Shown here: one piece after another, positions 1 to 11,823 of the stretch
Layout of the letters: the number at the start of each line of letters is the position of its first letter
Position numbering within the stretch: position 1 is the stretch's first letter
Assembly (NCBI GenBank): GCA_000787465.1
Contig: JSYX01000430.1
Location: 1-30,115 of the forward strand
Origin: Thermomucor indicae-seudaticae
Lineage: Eukaryota > Mucoromycota > Mucoromycetes > Mucorales > Lichtheimiaceae
Length of the DNA stretch: 30,115 nucleotides
Reading direction: 5' to 3'
The notes under the pieces: generated by a model
The model's input: only the letters and a program-made list of their open reading frames with translations
What the model was told of the DNA's origin: nothing
The model's database searches: none
Made by a program: the position numbers and the translations under genes

Positions 1-272
1 AATATGTGGACGCACTTGAAAGATCCTACATCGTTCCCTCATGCGAACTGAATGCGTCGTGCTCATTAAGCCTCAACGTTCAAAAAGACAAACAACGAAG
101 AGGAAAAAAAACTGTATGTTACACAGTTTCCATTTTTGCAAGTTACGGCTTTCCTTTTTAGCGCGCTAAAAACTTCATGTTGCTTACAATGTTAAGATTT
201 ACAGCTTTTTTTTGAAACAGGAAAATTGAAAAGTTTGAAGCGATTCTAATAAGATGATGAATGAAATGAGCG
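1..272. other. 3' flank of POM152, no gene seen
   Basis: AT-rich stretch beyond the stop codon of the minus-strand POM152 gene. It has no convincing open frame on either strand and no clear AATAAA hexamer on the minus strand. It probably holds the POM152 3' UTR. Confidence 0.5.
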
Positions 273-3200
273 TTATTTTTTGATGTGGCTGCTGGGATAA
301 TGGCAGTAGTTATCTTTTATCCGTACAACCTAGGAAGATTCAAGTGTCAAACTTCTCGTAGCGCGTCAGTCTGAACCTTACTTACTTCAATGATGCCTTC
401 CGTTGAGGTATTAATGTAATAGCGATGCTCATATACATTATGAACAGTATGGCTTTCCAGAACTGCACCCTTGAAGAATCGCTTCTTATGGCTATCCCAA
501 ATTGCTTCGCTCCTCTGCCATTCAAAATCGAAGGGAGGCGTTCCAATAAGGTCGACAACTGCTTGCACCATGTCACCTGCAGAACAACGCGTCAGAAACT
601 TACGCTAAGACAGAAAACGCTGATATTACCTTCCCGGATGTTCTCAATAATTTCCTTGCCGCCGCTGACCAAGGACGAAGGAATTTCATGCACAATTTTT
701 GTCATGTCCTTCGGGAACGAGCGGCATTTATTGCGCTGATCACCAACAGAGATGATAGTCAGGTTGCCAGGCTTATCTGCAATCATCGTAAGTCTAGATG
801 ATTGCGACTTGACTTTCTCGTTGCGGCCATTGAACTGATACGCTACAACGTCAAATACAATGAGTACGTTACTGCGTAGCGCACCTACGTCCAGCAATAC
901 TTACAGACTGTAAATGGACCAACGCCAGACAAACTGAATTCGAGAGTATCACCAACACAATGCTCTCTGCATTGTTCTATAGGCGTAATCGTGGCAATAT
1001 CTAAGGCCTCTATACTCAGTGAAGTATCAGGCCCAGTAGCATCAGAGCTGCAACCGTTCCTATCTTGAACGTCAAGTAAGTGCAAATCATAACGACCGGG
1101 AGTGGTGACTTCATTGGGAAGATCCAGCTTGTATCGGTTCGTCTCGATATTCTCAAGAACGATGGTTTTGCCATATAATTCGGATTGATGTTTGAGGCCT
1201 AGGCGTACAGTGAAAGGTGCTTGGCCGACTAACTCCAGATGAATAGCGCCAATATCCTCGGAATTGAATGTGTCGCCTACACAAACAGTTCGTGGTCGAG
1301 TGGACTTTGAAGCGAACTTCACGCTCGGTAATGGATGTACAGTTTGTTCCAGAATTAAAGGCTGAGACATCTTAATCGGCCGTGTGTACCGTTGATCAGA
1401 TATTCTGTTGAAAACGTAACGATGTGTTCCGCTATCACGAGTCTTGAGAGGGATTCGAGATTTGGATAATCCTGAACTTAGTTCTTGCGTACCCAACAAT
1501 GCAAGATCCCGTTTCTTTGGCGTCGCATAATACTCATCATATGCGAAACTAAATGGTCCATGACCTATCATGCGAATAAGTCAGTCTGATACATGACTTG
1601 AGTAACAGCGTCCTACATACCCTTAAAGAGAAGATCGATTGCATCACTGACACCTTCGCACACAGCTCGTCGCTCATAGACTCCATCTGAACGCAGCTCG
1701 ACAAGCGACTCGTCGATCCACAAGCGAGGCTTATCAATCCATTGAACGGTGTAACGGGGTGGAAGCGGGTCTCCAAGACAAATTGCATCCTCGACGCTAA
1801 CCAGCTCATAGTGACCAGCATCTTTCACTTCGATTTCAGCATTCGGATCGCGTAATACGAGATTTCGAACTTTTTTGCCGTCCTTATCAACGTTGCGGTA
1901 GCTGACTTTCCACGGTCCTTCACCAGTAAGTCGTAGAGGCAAGCGTGCTGTCTCTCCCTCTGCGATAAGAGCTGTCGCCTCGCGTTTATTTTCAGTGTAG
2001 AAGAAGGCTGTGGGACGATCACGGCGAACATCAATCAAGACGTCCCGAGCTTCAAGACCTTTGACACATTCATTTGCATCTTGTATCTTCAGAGACTCAA
2101 AGTTAAAAAAGCTCAACCCTATGAGCTGCGTATTCACATACTTACCTTGACAAGCGAGACGACATGAAGTCCTGGCGTCTCTAAAGGAGGTACCTTGATG
2201 ATATACTTGTTGCCATCCACAACATCCGAATACAGCTGCTTTGCAAAAGTCCAGACCAGATTAAACGGACCTGTTCCGCTCAGCTCGACTTCCAGACTGA
2301 TGTCCTCGCCAATACATGTCCGTATCGATTGCAATGATCTCAATCTGCCACTGAATCTAGCATCGGGCTGGGGATGGACAATTTGCTTGATAGGTTGAAT
2401 TTGGGTATCGCGATTCTTATAGTTCCGGTCATCCAATGAAGTAAACTCGTACGTGTACTCCCTATATAGTAGTGTTAGATCCCCAAGACACAGCCATACA
2501 TTGTCATATATAATTACCCGCTAGTACTAGGGAGGTACGTAAATACATGACGTGATCGATCAACACGTTCTCTTTTCTTTTCGACCACCGCCTTTTTTCT
2601 TCCAGTGTGTTTCACGACTTGATACTCCAAAACGAATGGTGGGGTGCCTAAGATTTTCGAACCGTTAGTTACTGAAAACCCGTCTGGTATTCTAAAACTT
2701 ACCTTGAAATTCGACTGCGAACTTCATGCCGATTTCGCTGTCTCCAGCACATTCCGACGGAATAGGCGTTGCTTGCACATTGACCGCAGGTAGAGGAGGT
2801 TGAATGACCTGGCATGTAGATGGAAACAGAATGTCTCCTTTGCAGTATTTGTCGGATACTCGCAAGAGCTTATACTCTCCGGGGGCGGAAACCCGAAGTG
2901 CCGAGCTAGCAGAATCGATATTGATAAGGTGTCTGTCTTTCACATCTTCGGCTTCCGATGAGAATTGATATTCTAATGTCCACGGACCAGTACCACGTAG
3001 CTTCAGCGGGAGATCAGTAGTGTCATGGCCTATTAGCAATTTCACAGGGTCGGTAGCGCTACAATCCATTTGCGCAGTAGGATGTTCATGGACATAGAAC
3101 TGGAACTTTGCTGAATCTGGATATTCTACGACATTCCCTGCACCGTCGACGATTCTGTTAAGTTGGTACTCGTATTCTCCGTCACGCTCGAAAGTAAGGT

Positions 3201-4517
3201 TGAGTTTAATGGAGAGATGCTGTGTTGCTGCCCAGTTGTAGTTATCGTGAAATGCTGGAGTAAAAAATTCGTGCTCGGTGTCTGCTAAGCCGTCCGAGAT
3301 CCGTGCCAGAGGTGAGTCGAAGTTATCGGGCTGGATTCGGTCCAGCCGTAACGACTTTCTCTCGTTGTTTACGCGACGAGTATATTCCGCCCTTAATGGA
3401 GGGACACCCAAGATTTCCAGATCCAGTGTCTCTTTCTCTCCACTGCAGTAATCGCGCAGACCTCCAGGCACAAAACGCGCAGTAGGACAGACGAATACGT
3501 ATGCCTGTCTGCTATACAGTCGAACGTCAAGTCCATCTTTGCTCACAATATTCTCCAATTTGTACGCGCCTGGCATACGCACACGGACGTAATAGTATTC
3601 AATACCCTGTCTTCCCTGTCCAATTTCGGTCGCCCGTTGTATATCCCGTCCAGAATAGTCGGATACGATGCGTTGTTGCGTGTCAAAGTCATATCGAGAA
3701 ATGGTGACTTTACGTGGGATCGTGTTGTTCAGCACAATGGGTATATAAATGTCTTTTTGTCCCAACTGATTTCCAGGGATGCAATAAAATTCGTTACTTG
3801 GGTTCAGCTTTGCCGTCCTACGAGAAGAAAAACATATTAGACCAGTGCATAATACACTCCATCAATTTTGTTCAGATTTTCACCCGTATGGAAGAATGTG
3901 GACCGTATGTCGACCGAGAATATGTGACGAATTATATACGATATCTTTGACGTTCACCATTTTGGCCCGGGATACGCCAAGCTGTTTCCCCATCATATCA
4001 CCTAAATACTCCTATACCGTTAATAACCGCTGAAGTAGAGACGTCATGTCCTAGCTTACCGAATATCGCCTTCAGAACAATCCCGCTGACCAGTGCCTGC
4101 GGTTGGATCCCGGGTAAGGCAAAAAGGATAACATGGTTGAATACTTTTAGTACTTACTGGTGAGATCGTAAAGATCAATAAGTCGATCAGTATTAACAAT
4201 AACGCGAGGCAGATCGATTTCAGCCCGCTGAATTGTAACCAAGGGATCTGCAAAACCCAGAGAGCAAACATGTATACTGAGTCAATGAACCACCATTTGA
4301 GAAGAATGCCGCTGTATTGCTCGGGATGTGATGAAAGGTGGGCGCCATAAGCATCGTAAAGCTTCAGGGCTTGCAGGAGGACGAATATTGAAATTGCATA
4401 AAGTCGCTGGGTCGGAAATTCCAATGACGAAGAGGGTATCAGCGCTCTTTGGTGAGCAGCTGATATTGAAGGAGGTGTGCCATTGGCTGTCCCAGGGGAT
4501 CTTTGGGCGGCCTGCAT
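273..4517 (-). CDS. POM152: Nucleoporin POM152 (nuclear pore membrane ring)
   Basis: Predicted exons, minus strand: 4517-4158, 4096-4060, 4001-3884, 3817-2703, 2647-2518, 2461-2146, 2086-1621, 1564-905, 842-630, 576-386, 329-273. They total 3663 nt, giving 1220 aa, close to fungal Pom152 (about 1250-1340). Residues 1-120 hold an N-terminal tail and three hydrophobic segments (about 39-56, 73-92, 99-118). The rest is a lumenal chain of about nine immunoglobulin-like repeats, each marked by a G-x-x-P-(F/W/L) core, for example RGTGPWTLEY, SGTGPFNLVW, SGVGPFTVSY and IGTPPFDFEW. The last exon encodes VVRIKDNYCHYPSSHIKK, the family's usual C-terminal end. In yeast, Pom152 anchors the pore's membrane ring in the perinuclear lumen. 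The start is the first in-frame ATG after a TAA. Exon 2 is only 37 nt. The acceptor of exon 7 (2086) could lie 6 nt further upstream. Confidence 0.93.
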
Positions 4518-4768
4518 CTCTGGCGTGCTTCCTTCAGGTATAGCAGGAACACCTTGTACCTCGGGTTACGCGTTTCTGGACCACGAGTCCTTCGTGGAGC
4601 CAAAAAAAATTTGTCTGCGTCAGCGTATTTGAAATTCCGCTCATTTGGACATGTGAACCAAGTGAACAATTGCAGTTCATAATGTGCCTTCATGAGCAAA
4701 TTATCTTCATATTTTGCCTGATATTTCAAACAAAAATCTGTATACAGTATCTACATGAAAAAACTACA
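4518..4768. other. Spacer between CTU2 3' end and POM152 start
   Basis: Both neighbours lie on the minus strand, so this 251-bp spacer must hold the CTU2 3' UTR and the POM152 promoter and 5' UTR. I see no gene in it. A minus-strand open frame covers it but is in a different frame from POM152, and the POM152 frame has a TAA stop just upstream of its ATG. Confidence 0.45.
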
Positions 4769-6545
4769 CTAATCATCGCTGTCGCTCAAAAGGAATTCCT
4801 CAATTTGCCCCCGCAAGCTACTTTCTCGCAGATTATCATGCACATTTTGCGTTGTATAGGGTGGAAGATAACTAGTAGCATCGGGTTTGCAGTCTTTCAT
4901 GTCGACTTGACAGCTGTAACACAAGTATCTGTTCAAGTCGATACTGTCTTCTTGTATGCTACAGCTTCCGTTTCCGCAACACTCTGTCCGGCAGGCTTCA
5001 CTGTGTGCGCTGTTTGGAGTCTCACTTTCGGCCGCCTCGACGTCTGTTACCGTTATCCGTCTTCTCCAATCTTCAATACCCTCTTGATAGGGCCTTATAT
5101 CATAAACACATTAATTAAGATGCCCAACATAGAAAGAAGTACACATATTGCAACATACATCAAGCAAATCGCACATCGTCGGCTCATATCCATATCCATT
5201 GACGGCGTCAACTTGGACGCAGTTCGAGAAATAGTGCTGACAGTCGATGGAAAGTCTCGTTCAAGCGTTACGATGAAGTCTACAAAATAAACTTTAGTCA
5301 CGTAGCTCTAGACAGTCAGTACTAAATATATTTATATACCTTCTGTTAATCTTTCAATGGAGTTTTTAGGAGGCGCTTTGGTCGCCCAGTTGGTGGGTGC
5401 CAATACGTACTTTTCCAGGTTACAGAATCGGTTGTAAAGGCCAATCTCTTTGGACAATATGTCTTTCATGGGACGTAGGATTGCCAAGTCGGGGAAGGAG
5501 GTATCGTTTTCCACTCCTATATCCAGAGGTATACTGTATCCCCTTCCTTTGCTCGTCATGGAAATCATTTTGATCGCTTGTCGCGTTGAAGAATCTGCCA
5601 TAAAGATACAAGAGCATCTAATGACGGGTTTCTCATGAGTATAAGTAGCTCCAGCAGAGCCATAGCATTCTTACCCTTCACGCTTAGCGATTGCTATGAG
5701 CATTGCCATTTTAATATGCCAGTATAGGTCTTCCTTTGCAGACACCTTGGTCACACTGTCAAACAATTTCTTTAACTTTTCCGAATTATCCATTCGGACA
5801 TGTTCCTGAGAGGGCTGTCGCAGTCGTGCCTTGTATTCTTTTGGACGAAAAGTCAGATCCAAGATACGCCCATAGAAAGTGGAATAAAAACCAACCGTAG
5901 TCACTTGATCCTGCTACTGTTTCCAGCACTTTATCGAGCTGTTGTCCATTCGTGAACTGTGGATCATAGACATCTTCCAGACGGTGGGATACATATTGCA
6001 TATTTGGGTATTCATTTTCGATAACGGATTTCAGATGAGTTGTGCTTCCTTGCTGGCAGAGAAAAAGGGCATGAGTCGAAATTGTCGCGGATATGGGTCA
6101 ATACAAGTGCCTTACCTGCTCTGGAAACAAGGTAGATTCGTCCAAATGACAGACTACCGCCTGACTAACGAGCTGAATTTTCTTTTTTTCATGTGGTTCA
6201 ACATGCATAAATTCTTTTGTTAACTGCAGCATTGCGCTTCAAGCCAAAGAGTGAGAATAACTTATGTGGTAGCCATATTACAGCAGACTTACATCGAACT
6301 GGGACCTCCGGAGCAAGCGAGCAGCACCTTTTTCTTTGCACTGGCTAGCGATCGGGCCTTCCCGAGTATTGATCGGTACTTTCCGACAAAGACATAAAGA
6401 AAGCAGCTCCTGCGGATCGAGAGTCAATTCAGAATCTATAAATGGCATGCTTCACTCAAAAAACTTACTGACAGTAATAAGCATGTCGAATGTGGACGGT
6501 TGCAGGAGAGGTTTTACATTTACAACAGATTTTGTCGACTTTCAT
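4769..6545 (-). CDS. NCS2: Cytoplasmic tRNA 2-thiolation protein 2 (Ncs2/Ctu2)
   Basis: Predicted exons, minus strand: 6545-6469, 6409-6293, 6236-6116, 6052-5896, 5837-5675, 5617-5340, 5279-5159, 5093-4769. They total 1359 nt, giving 452 aa, the normal length. Ncs2 with Ncs6 thiolates wobble uridine U34 of tRNA-Lys, Gln and Glu, using sulfur carried by Urm1. Visible features are an N-terminal zinc-type pair C7-x2-C10 and C25-x2-C28, then VLLACSGGPSS (SGGPSS at 59-64), the altered PP-loop typical of Ctu2. Further on come the family blocks SSTRQAIKMISMTSKGRGYS and ILRPMKDILSKEIGLYN, then DFIVTLERDFPSTV, and a C-terminal CAIC...YLCYSC cysteine region ending EEFLLSDSDD. The start is the first ATG after an in-frame TGA. 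The exon 4/5 junction is the weakest: it uses a GTTGGT donor, and another phase-consistent choice exists. Confidence 0.95.
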
Positions 6546-6920
6546 GACAAAAGGTCTCCCAACCGTGTCTTGCTGTCGGTGGCTTTTTCATACCGGTCCA
6601 ATGTTTTCCCGTCTAGAATACAGTTCAACCCAAATAACCCATACTCCAAAAATCCATACCACGAAATTGTTCCTCATTTAGTCGTATAATCCATGCTTCC
6701 TAAAACCCGTAACCTCTCAAAATCGATAGAAAAAATCTCTCCACAGCAGGCATGGGTTATATGGGAGGTAGTCAGAGACGGTCCGATGTTTTCCCTAGTA
6801 GGTGATACAAAGTTATTTTCGAGCGATCGGATTGCGCGCGGCTTCGGGGGTCAAAGGTGAATAAAAAAGGCGTGGAGGGCCAAAGGATTGTTTCTGGGCT
6901 TTTCTGTAAAGTTTTCCGAT
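6546..6920. promoter_or_regulatory. Divergent promoter, NCS2 / dienelactone hydrolase
   Basis: This 375-bp region separates two genes reading outward, so it should hold both promoters. An A/T run ATAAAAAAGG at 6861-6870, about 60 bp before the plus-strand ATG, could be a TATA-like element. A G/C-rich block with GCGCGCGG lies near 6834-6841. No coding frame is convincing. Confidence 0.5.
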
Positions 6921-8071
6921 ATGGCTGTCTCGCAAGCTTGCTGCTCGATCCCTCCTGTTGTCAGCGACTACCAACCTACGGGTTCTTACGGTCAAATTGA
7001 CGACCTTCCATACTACCTTGTCGGTCCCAAGGTAAAGCGGTAGCATTGAAGAAGCATAGCACGCGCCTTCTTCTTCACTTTCTTCTTCTCTGACGCGCAA
7101 TAGGATGCTAGCAAGGCTGTTATTGTGATCTATGACATCTTTGGCTACCAGTAAGTTGCCTAATAAACTTGGATTTCGAGCTTGAGAGAGAGAGAGAGTT
7201 CTTACACACAGTCCAAATAAATAGCCCCAACACTAAGCAGTTCTGTGATCTGCTTGCCAAGCACTGTGGTTACAAGGTGATCATGCCTGACTTCTTCCGC
7301 GGCAAGCCTGCCACTCCGGAAATGCTTGGTAACAGAGATGTTCTTCTGGCCTGGATCGGCCAAGTGGGCACTTTTGAAATCGTTCGTATCCTTTCGCAAA
7401 GGTTGGTTGGTGGGATTGGCGTGATATTAATAATGATCATACGTAGGTTAAGCCCCAGATTGAGAAGGTTCGTGAATTGCTGCAAGGACAGGGTGTCACC
7501 AAAGCTGGTCTTGTTGGTTTCTGCTGGGGTGCCAAGGTAAAATATTTCATGGACCATCAAATTAGCATGGGCAAGCTCTCTGATATTGAAATTCCCATCC
7601 CATAGATTGCTGTGCAGATGGCCTCTCTCAATGGCTTCTATGCTGCTGCTTCCCTTGTCCACCCATCTTTCGTTGATGTCAAGGATGCTGAACAGGCCGC
7701 CGCTCCAATTTTGGCAATCCCTTCAAAGGACGAACCTGATATGGTGAGTAAGCTTCCGCGTGCTCGGGTAAATTTAGTAGCGGGAAAACACTGATCGTCG
7801 AAACAATAGACCGAATACATGGAAGTCCTGTACAAGAAGCCTTTTGGTTCAAAGTGCAAGCACCAGCGCTTCGATGGTAATTTATCGCGAGATAATGCCG
7901 CAAACTGCTTTTCTTTCGCTTACAGTGCAAACTTTTATATTAGACATGCACCACGGTTTCGCTGCTGCCCGCGGTGACTACAAAGACGAGCTGAACAAGA
8001 AGCGCGCCACTGAAGCTATCCAGCTGACTGCCAACTTCTTCCAAGAAATTCTCAACTCTCCAAGCCTGTGA
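6921..8071 (+). CDS. Dienelactone hydrolase family protein (Aim2-like)
   Basis: Predicted exons: 6921-7031, 7104-7150, 7225-7381, 7447-7536, 7606-7743, 7810-7876, 7944-8071. They total 738 nt, giving 245 aa, typical for the family. It is an alpha/beta-hydrolase with a Cys-Asp-His triad: the nucleophile is C131 in GFCWGAK, the acid probably D177 in IPSKDEPDM (D180 is the alternative), and the base H207 in DMHHGF. The N-terminal YDIFGYH and VIMPDFFRGKP blocks also match the family. Bacterial members open dienelactones; fungal members such as yeast Aim2 have no settled substrate. No targeting signal is evident. The exon 3 donor (GTTCGT) is weak; its phase fits, but the acceptor could be 6 nt further along. 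The gene converges on the FAD oxidase gene, with 101 bp between the stop codons. Confidence 0.93.
7184..7198 (+). repeat. (GA)n microsatellite in intron 2
   Basis: A pure GA run of 15 nt lies inside the second intron of the dienelactone hydrolase gene, upstream of the chosen acceptor. It may vary in length between strains. Confidence 0.9.
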
Positions 8072-8141
8072 ATGCCCAATCAAGAATTGGCATGAAAATT
8101 ATCTTTGTAAAGCTGTAGAATTATCACTTAAATGCTAGAGA

Positions 8142-8147
8142 AATAAA
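8142..8147 (+). terminator. Poly(A) signal AATAAA
   Basis: A canonical AATAAA lies about 70 nt after the dienelactone hydrolase stop codon and 26 nt before the stop codon of the convergent FAD oxidase gene. The two transcripts therefore probably overlap at their 3' ends. Confidence 0.6.
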
Positions 8148-8172
8148 CGGCATTTGTTACAAGGTTAAAAGT

Positions 8173-9807
8173 CTAGAGACGAGCTCTTGCAGCACGCAAC
8201 TCTTCTGGTGTAGCCATTCTGGCATCTTCGCTGCCTTCTTGGCAGAGGTTCAATTGAGGCTGATCGAAAGTCTCAGCACGAAGTCCATCGTATGTCACTT
8301 TGGTAGGCATATCCCGCCATGCCCAGGCACGACTGTAATCTGAATCAATGCCTTCAACGACATGCGATATCTTGAAGCCGAGGATTGGAACGAATCTAAA
8401 GCAATCAATCTGTTATCTTTGATGCACTTGACTATGAAACTGACTACGTATTACGCTTACTTCATTCCGTGCCCAGAATCGCCTGACGCTACTATAAGGT
8501 TCTCAAAGTCTGGATGAGGAGTAACAAGGAAATGGCCATCGATTGCATCACAGTACCTAAAACAAGTGAATATCAATGACACGACGAAATAAACGCCCTT
8601 CCGTCTTGCCTTACCAGCAGACGCGCGCGTAGCAAATATCCATGGAGCTAGTGAGTGGAAGGAATTTTGCCAAAAACTCGCGTACGTCTCGGAGTGCTTT
8701 GACGGGTATCGTATCGGATGGGTTGGTTGTTTGTGTTCGAGGCGTCGAGATATGATTTTTGCCCGGATAAAGATAACCGCGAGAGTGATGGCCAATCTTC
8801 ATTTTGCCTTCGGCATTGACCGCAAACCCATAATAGCCAGTGCGGGACAAATCGCCAGCCCAGACAGGCATGTTTTCAAACTGTTTTCGCATCCCCTCAG
8901 GTATCTGAAACTGCACCACGGTTTGACCCGTGGCCACAAGTCTGTTCCCAAGGTCGACCAGACTAGGCGTCCAGGCACCCGTTGCCAATATCACTCGGTC
9001 TCCAAGATGGATCTGTTTGTCCTTGGTCTGGATGCCGATCACTCTACCAGGCGAACTTGGATCACAGCAAAGATCGTCCAGACAGCCCTTTTCAGGTCCC
9101 AGCACAAAATGCACACCGTTTTCGACGCACTTGTGGTAGATATGTTTAATGGCTTCAGACGAATTACACCAGCCTGGGATGATAGTGCGGGTGAATAACA
9201 AACTCTACATAAAAAATACGAGACGACCGAGCACCACAACAGGTCCATCCCTTACCGCCTTGCTTGTTAAGATAGGCAATGTTAAAACCATTGGCAACCG
9301 CATCCTTGAATTGAGGAAATCGGTTTATAATACTCTGAGGGGATGTAAACTCCTCAATCGCATGACCGTAGCCGGCTTCACGGATACGTTTCATACTTGA
9401 ACGCTCATAGTCTGAAAACTGACCATTACTGGAGAATAGAAGAACCCCGGTTTCGTGGAATACAGGGCTCAGTCCCATTTCCGCACGCTCTTTATTCCAT
9501 TGGCGCCATAAAGGCAGTGCTTCTATCATCAATTGCATGTATAGCGTGTCGTCTGCGTAATCCATGCGCACGATCTTGTTAATATCTAATCCATCTCGCC
9601 TTACATGAGCATGATCTGATATAAGTCGTAGGCGGACGCCAATGCTTTACCGTTGGAAGCAGCATCTGGAGCAGGAATACTGGAACGGTCGAACACCCAA
9701 ATATCATACTTCTTTTTGAGCGACAAAGCATATGCAGTGGACAAACCAAAAGCACCGCCACCCACAATGATAATTTTGGCGCCTGGTTCGGGTGGTCGAT
9801 AAGGCAT
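8173..9807 (-). CDS. FAD-dependent amine/amino-acid oxidase (MSOX/fructosyl-amine oxidase type), peroxisomal
   Basis: Predicted exons, minus strand: 9807-9651, 9585-9256, 9173-8615, 8556-8461, 8395-8173. They total 1365 nt, giving 454 aa, the usual size. KIIIVGGGAFGLSTAYAL gives the FAD-binding GxGxxG motif at residues 16-21. SNDINKIVRMDYADD and NKQGGWCNSSEAI match the fructosyl-amino-acid/saccharopine/pipecolate oxidase branch. C348 in ARVCWYCDAIDG sits where monomeric sarcosine oxidase binds flavin covalently through cysteine. HPDFENLIVASGDSGHGMKF is the C-terminal FAD-domain block. The protein ends ARL, a good type 1 peroxisomal signal, which suits an H2O2-forming oxidase. The substrate cannot be read from sequence: Amadori products, saccharopine, pipecolate and N-methyl amino acids are all possible. 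The gene converges with the hydrolase gene. Confidence 0.92.
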
Positions 9808-11683
9808 GGTACCTGCGCTGAGAGACAGAGGTGAAAAAAAGAAAAGCGAAACCAGACGAACGAACTTCAGAAGGTTTACCGAAGAAACGAACTCGTGTAA
9901 CGGTCTAATGTTTTTCTCACCAACGTAACGGGCTCCGAACCAATGATAATGCTTTTCGGGGTTGCGGTACCGTGTGAAACACAGGTTCTTGTATAAACTT
10001 TTGCGTCAATTGAATAGGCCCTCAACCTTATTTGCAGAGCGCGTAGTAATCCTCTATCCTCAAATCATTTCTAGTCTATTAGATTCTGCCGGCGCTCACT
10101 TGTTGATTCGGATAGAGTTATTCTAAAGTATGAACATACGTTATAATACTCTGTCATTGAATTATCTGGTGTATTGGCTGCAGATGGCCGCAGAAAGTGT
10201 TATTTACGTTTTTGGCTCCCATCATCCTAACAAGTAACCTGTATACATCAGATATCATATCTATAGGTTCCGGTTACCATGTAGGCATGTGTTATGTCTT
10301 TGACATGTATATGAAGGTTAAACTTCAACCTAGAAGTCTTAAAAGGCCTGGCTAAGTTTATAGCGCTTCTATCCATGGACAAACGTTATATCGAAAATGC
10401 AGAAAAGAGACATCAAGATGAGGAAAATTCCTCAATAATCATTTGAATATAATTTTTTCTGACGTTCGGGTTTCGTACAGATCGACGTAAGTCTGCCTCC
10501 TCCTCTTTGGTTGCTTGCTTGGCTACAGAGTCCGCGCGATATAAGGATATTCGATACAGCGATTTGTTTTTCTTTGTCACCAGGGTGATCATTATATCGC
10601 GCACACACTGTACGTTGATTCAGTCATTGTCTGTCGTGTCGGGATTCCCTAGATATGGTTTCCCTAAAATAGCCGCCGCGAGCTCACAAGCTGATGTGGA
10701 CACTTATGACAGTAGTCTCGCTGCAGTACAAATCAGAATCTCGGTCCCTTCGTATGATTTAGACCAGCTTGGTATTTGCCATACTTGCCAGACGACTTAT
10801 GACCAGGAACCTTGCGCCGTGGACTGCATATTACGTACCCATATGCGTATCGCTGTATCCGATTCGTCATCATTCGTGATCTTTCAACTGCAGCCCAAAG
10901 TTGATCAGTCGGCAGATATATCCGGTTGACACAGCGCTTTTTGTAGGGTGGTTATGATACAGCCGACCTACACCACATTCCATTTGCAAAACACTGTACA
11001 ACTTAGCGATTACGAATCGCTAGATCCATGCAATCTTTCATAAGTAAGAACCCAACGTCATCGTCCAGTAGAATATTTATGTGGTTGAAGAAAACGAAAA
11101 AAAAAGGAAGAGGGGAAAATAAGTACTTCCCTTTTTATACCCTTTTTTTACCAGTCACTCCCGACAAATTCATGCACACTGGGAGCTGTCAAACGATATC
11201 AGAGCATCTGAAAATCTCAATGACTCCTGTGGCGTGTCAAACTAGACTTTGTGAAACTTTCAGGTTGTCGAAAACATTGGACTTGAACCAGATGTTACGT
11301 TGTTAAAAGTTTGTAAGCTTGAAGAGGTACTTTATTCGAGTTACTACATGTTTGCTATCTACGCATGATAAAAAGTGCTATTTTTTACAAGGGTCTTTAT
11401 TTTTGTACTAGCAATCTTCCCCGATCTCGATCCAGGTAAGGCATTTTAGGCATAATACCTTTTTCTGTGATGTTTGATTTCATTCTTTTCGACGACACGC
11501 CGCGCTCTAATGAATAAACCGAACATGCTACAAGCTAGTCAACCAAAGATTAGATTCACGCGCGTTTCATATGTGCGAATTGTGAGAACAGTTGATATCG
11601 GGCTGAACAGGGTCTGATTCTATAAGGTCCTGAACATTTGAATCCAACACCAGGGCAGGTTATGCCGATATATACCACGCACA
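9808..11683. other. Gene-poor region upstream of the FAD oxidase
   Basis: No recognisable gene. The first few hundred bases should hold the FAD oxidase promoter. Two open frames were considered: 10413-10604 on the minus strand, whose last ~45 codons look compositionally protein-like, and 10507-10929 on the plus strand with two Cys-x2-Cys-like pairs. They overlap each other, match no family I know and have no clear flanking exons. Either could be a decayed or lineage-specific exon. Confidence 0.4.
11678..11683 (+). repeat. Left copy of 6-bp flanking direct repeat (likely target-site duplication)
   Basis: CGCACA directly abuts the left end of the MITE-like element and is repeated exactly at 11824-11829 next to its right end, as expected of a target-site duplication. 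Confidence 0.65.
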
Positions 11684-11823
11684 GTGCCCGCTCGATATAG
11701 TGATCACCCGGTTGGACCCAAAAACCGATCACTATAACGAGCGACCACTATATAGATTTAGTGATCTTTATCTGCGAACAGAATTGGTGGAATTGAAAAG
11801 TGATCACTATATCGAGCGGGCAC
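11684..11823. mobile_element. MITE-like element with 24-bp perfect terminal inverted repeats
   Basis: The 24 nt at 11684-11707 (begins GTGCCCGCTCGATATAG) are the exact reverse complement of 11800-11823. The element is 140 bp, has no coding capacity, and is flanked by a CGCACA direct repeat. A near copy of the inner end sequence, 16 of 17 matching, lies inside at 11727-11743, and further shorter TAGTGATC/ATCACTA pieces occur between. Such sub-terminal copies are usual for transposase-binding sites. The size and structure fit a non-autonomous DNA transposon. The end sequence loosely recalls pogo/Tigger-type ends, but those duplicate TA, so the superfamily is open. Confidence 0.85.

Noticed and set aside
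4670..5290. 206-codon plus-strand open frame
   Set aside because: Antisense to the well-supported 3' exons of NCS2/CTU2.
10507..10929. 140-codon plus-strand open frame with Cys pairs
   Set aside because: No recognised family, no splice or promoter support, and an overlapping minus-strand frame. Could be chance in a 2.7-kb gene-poor region.
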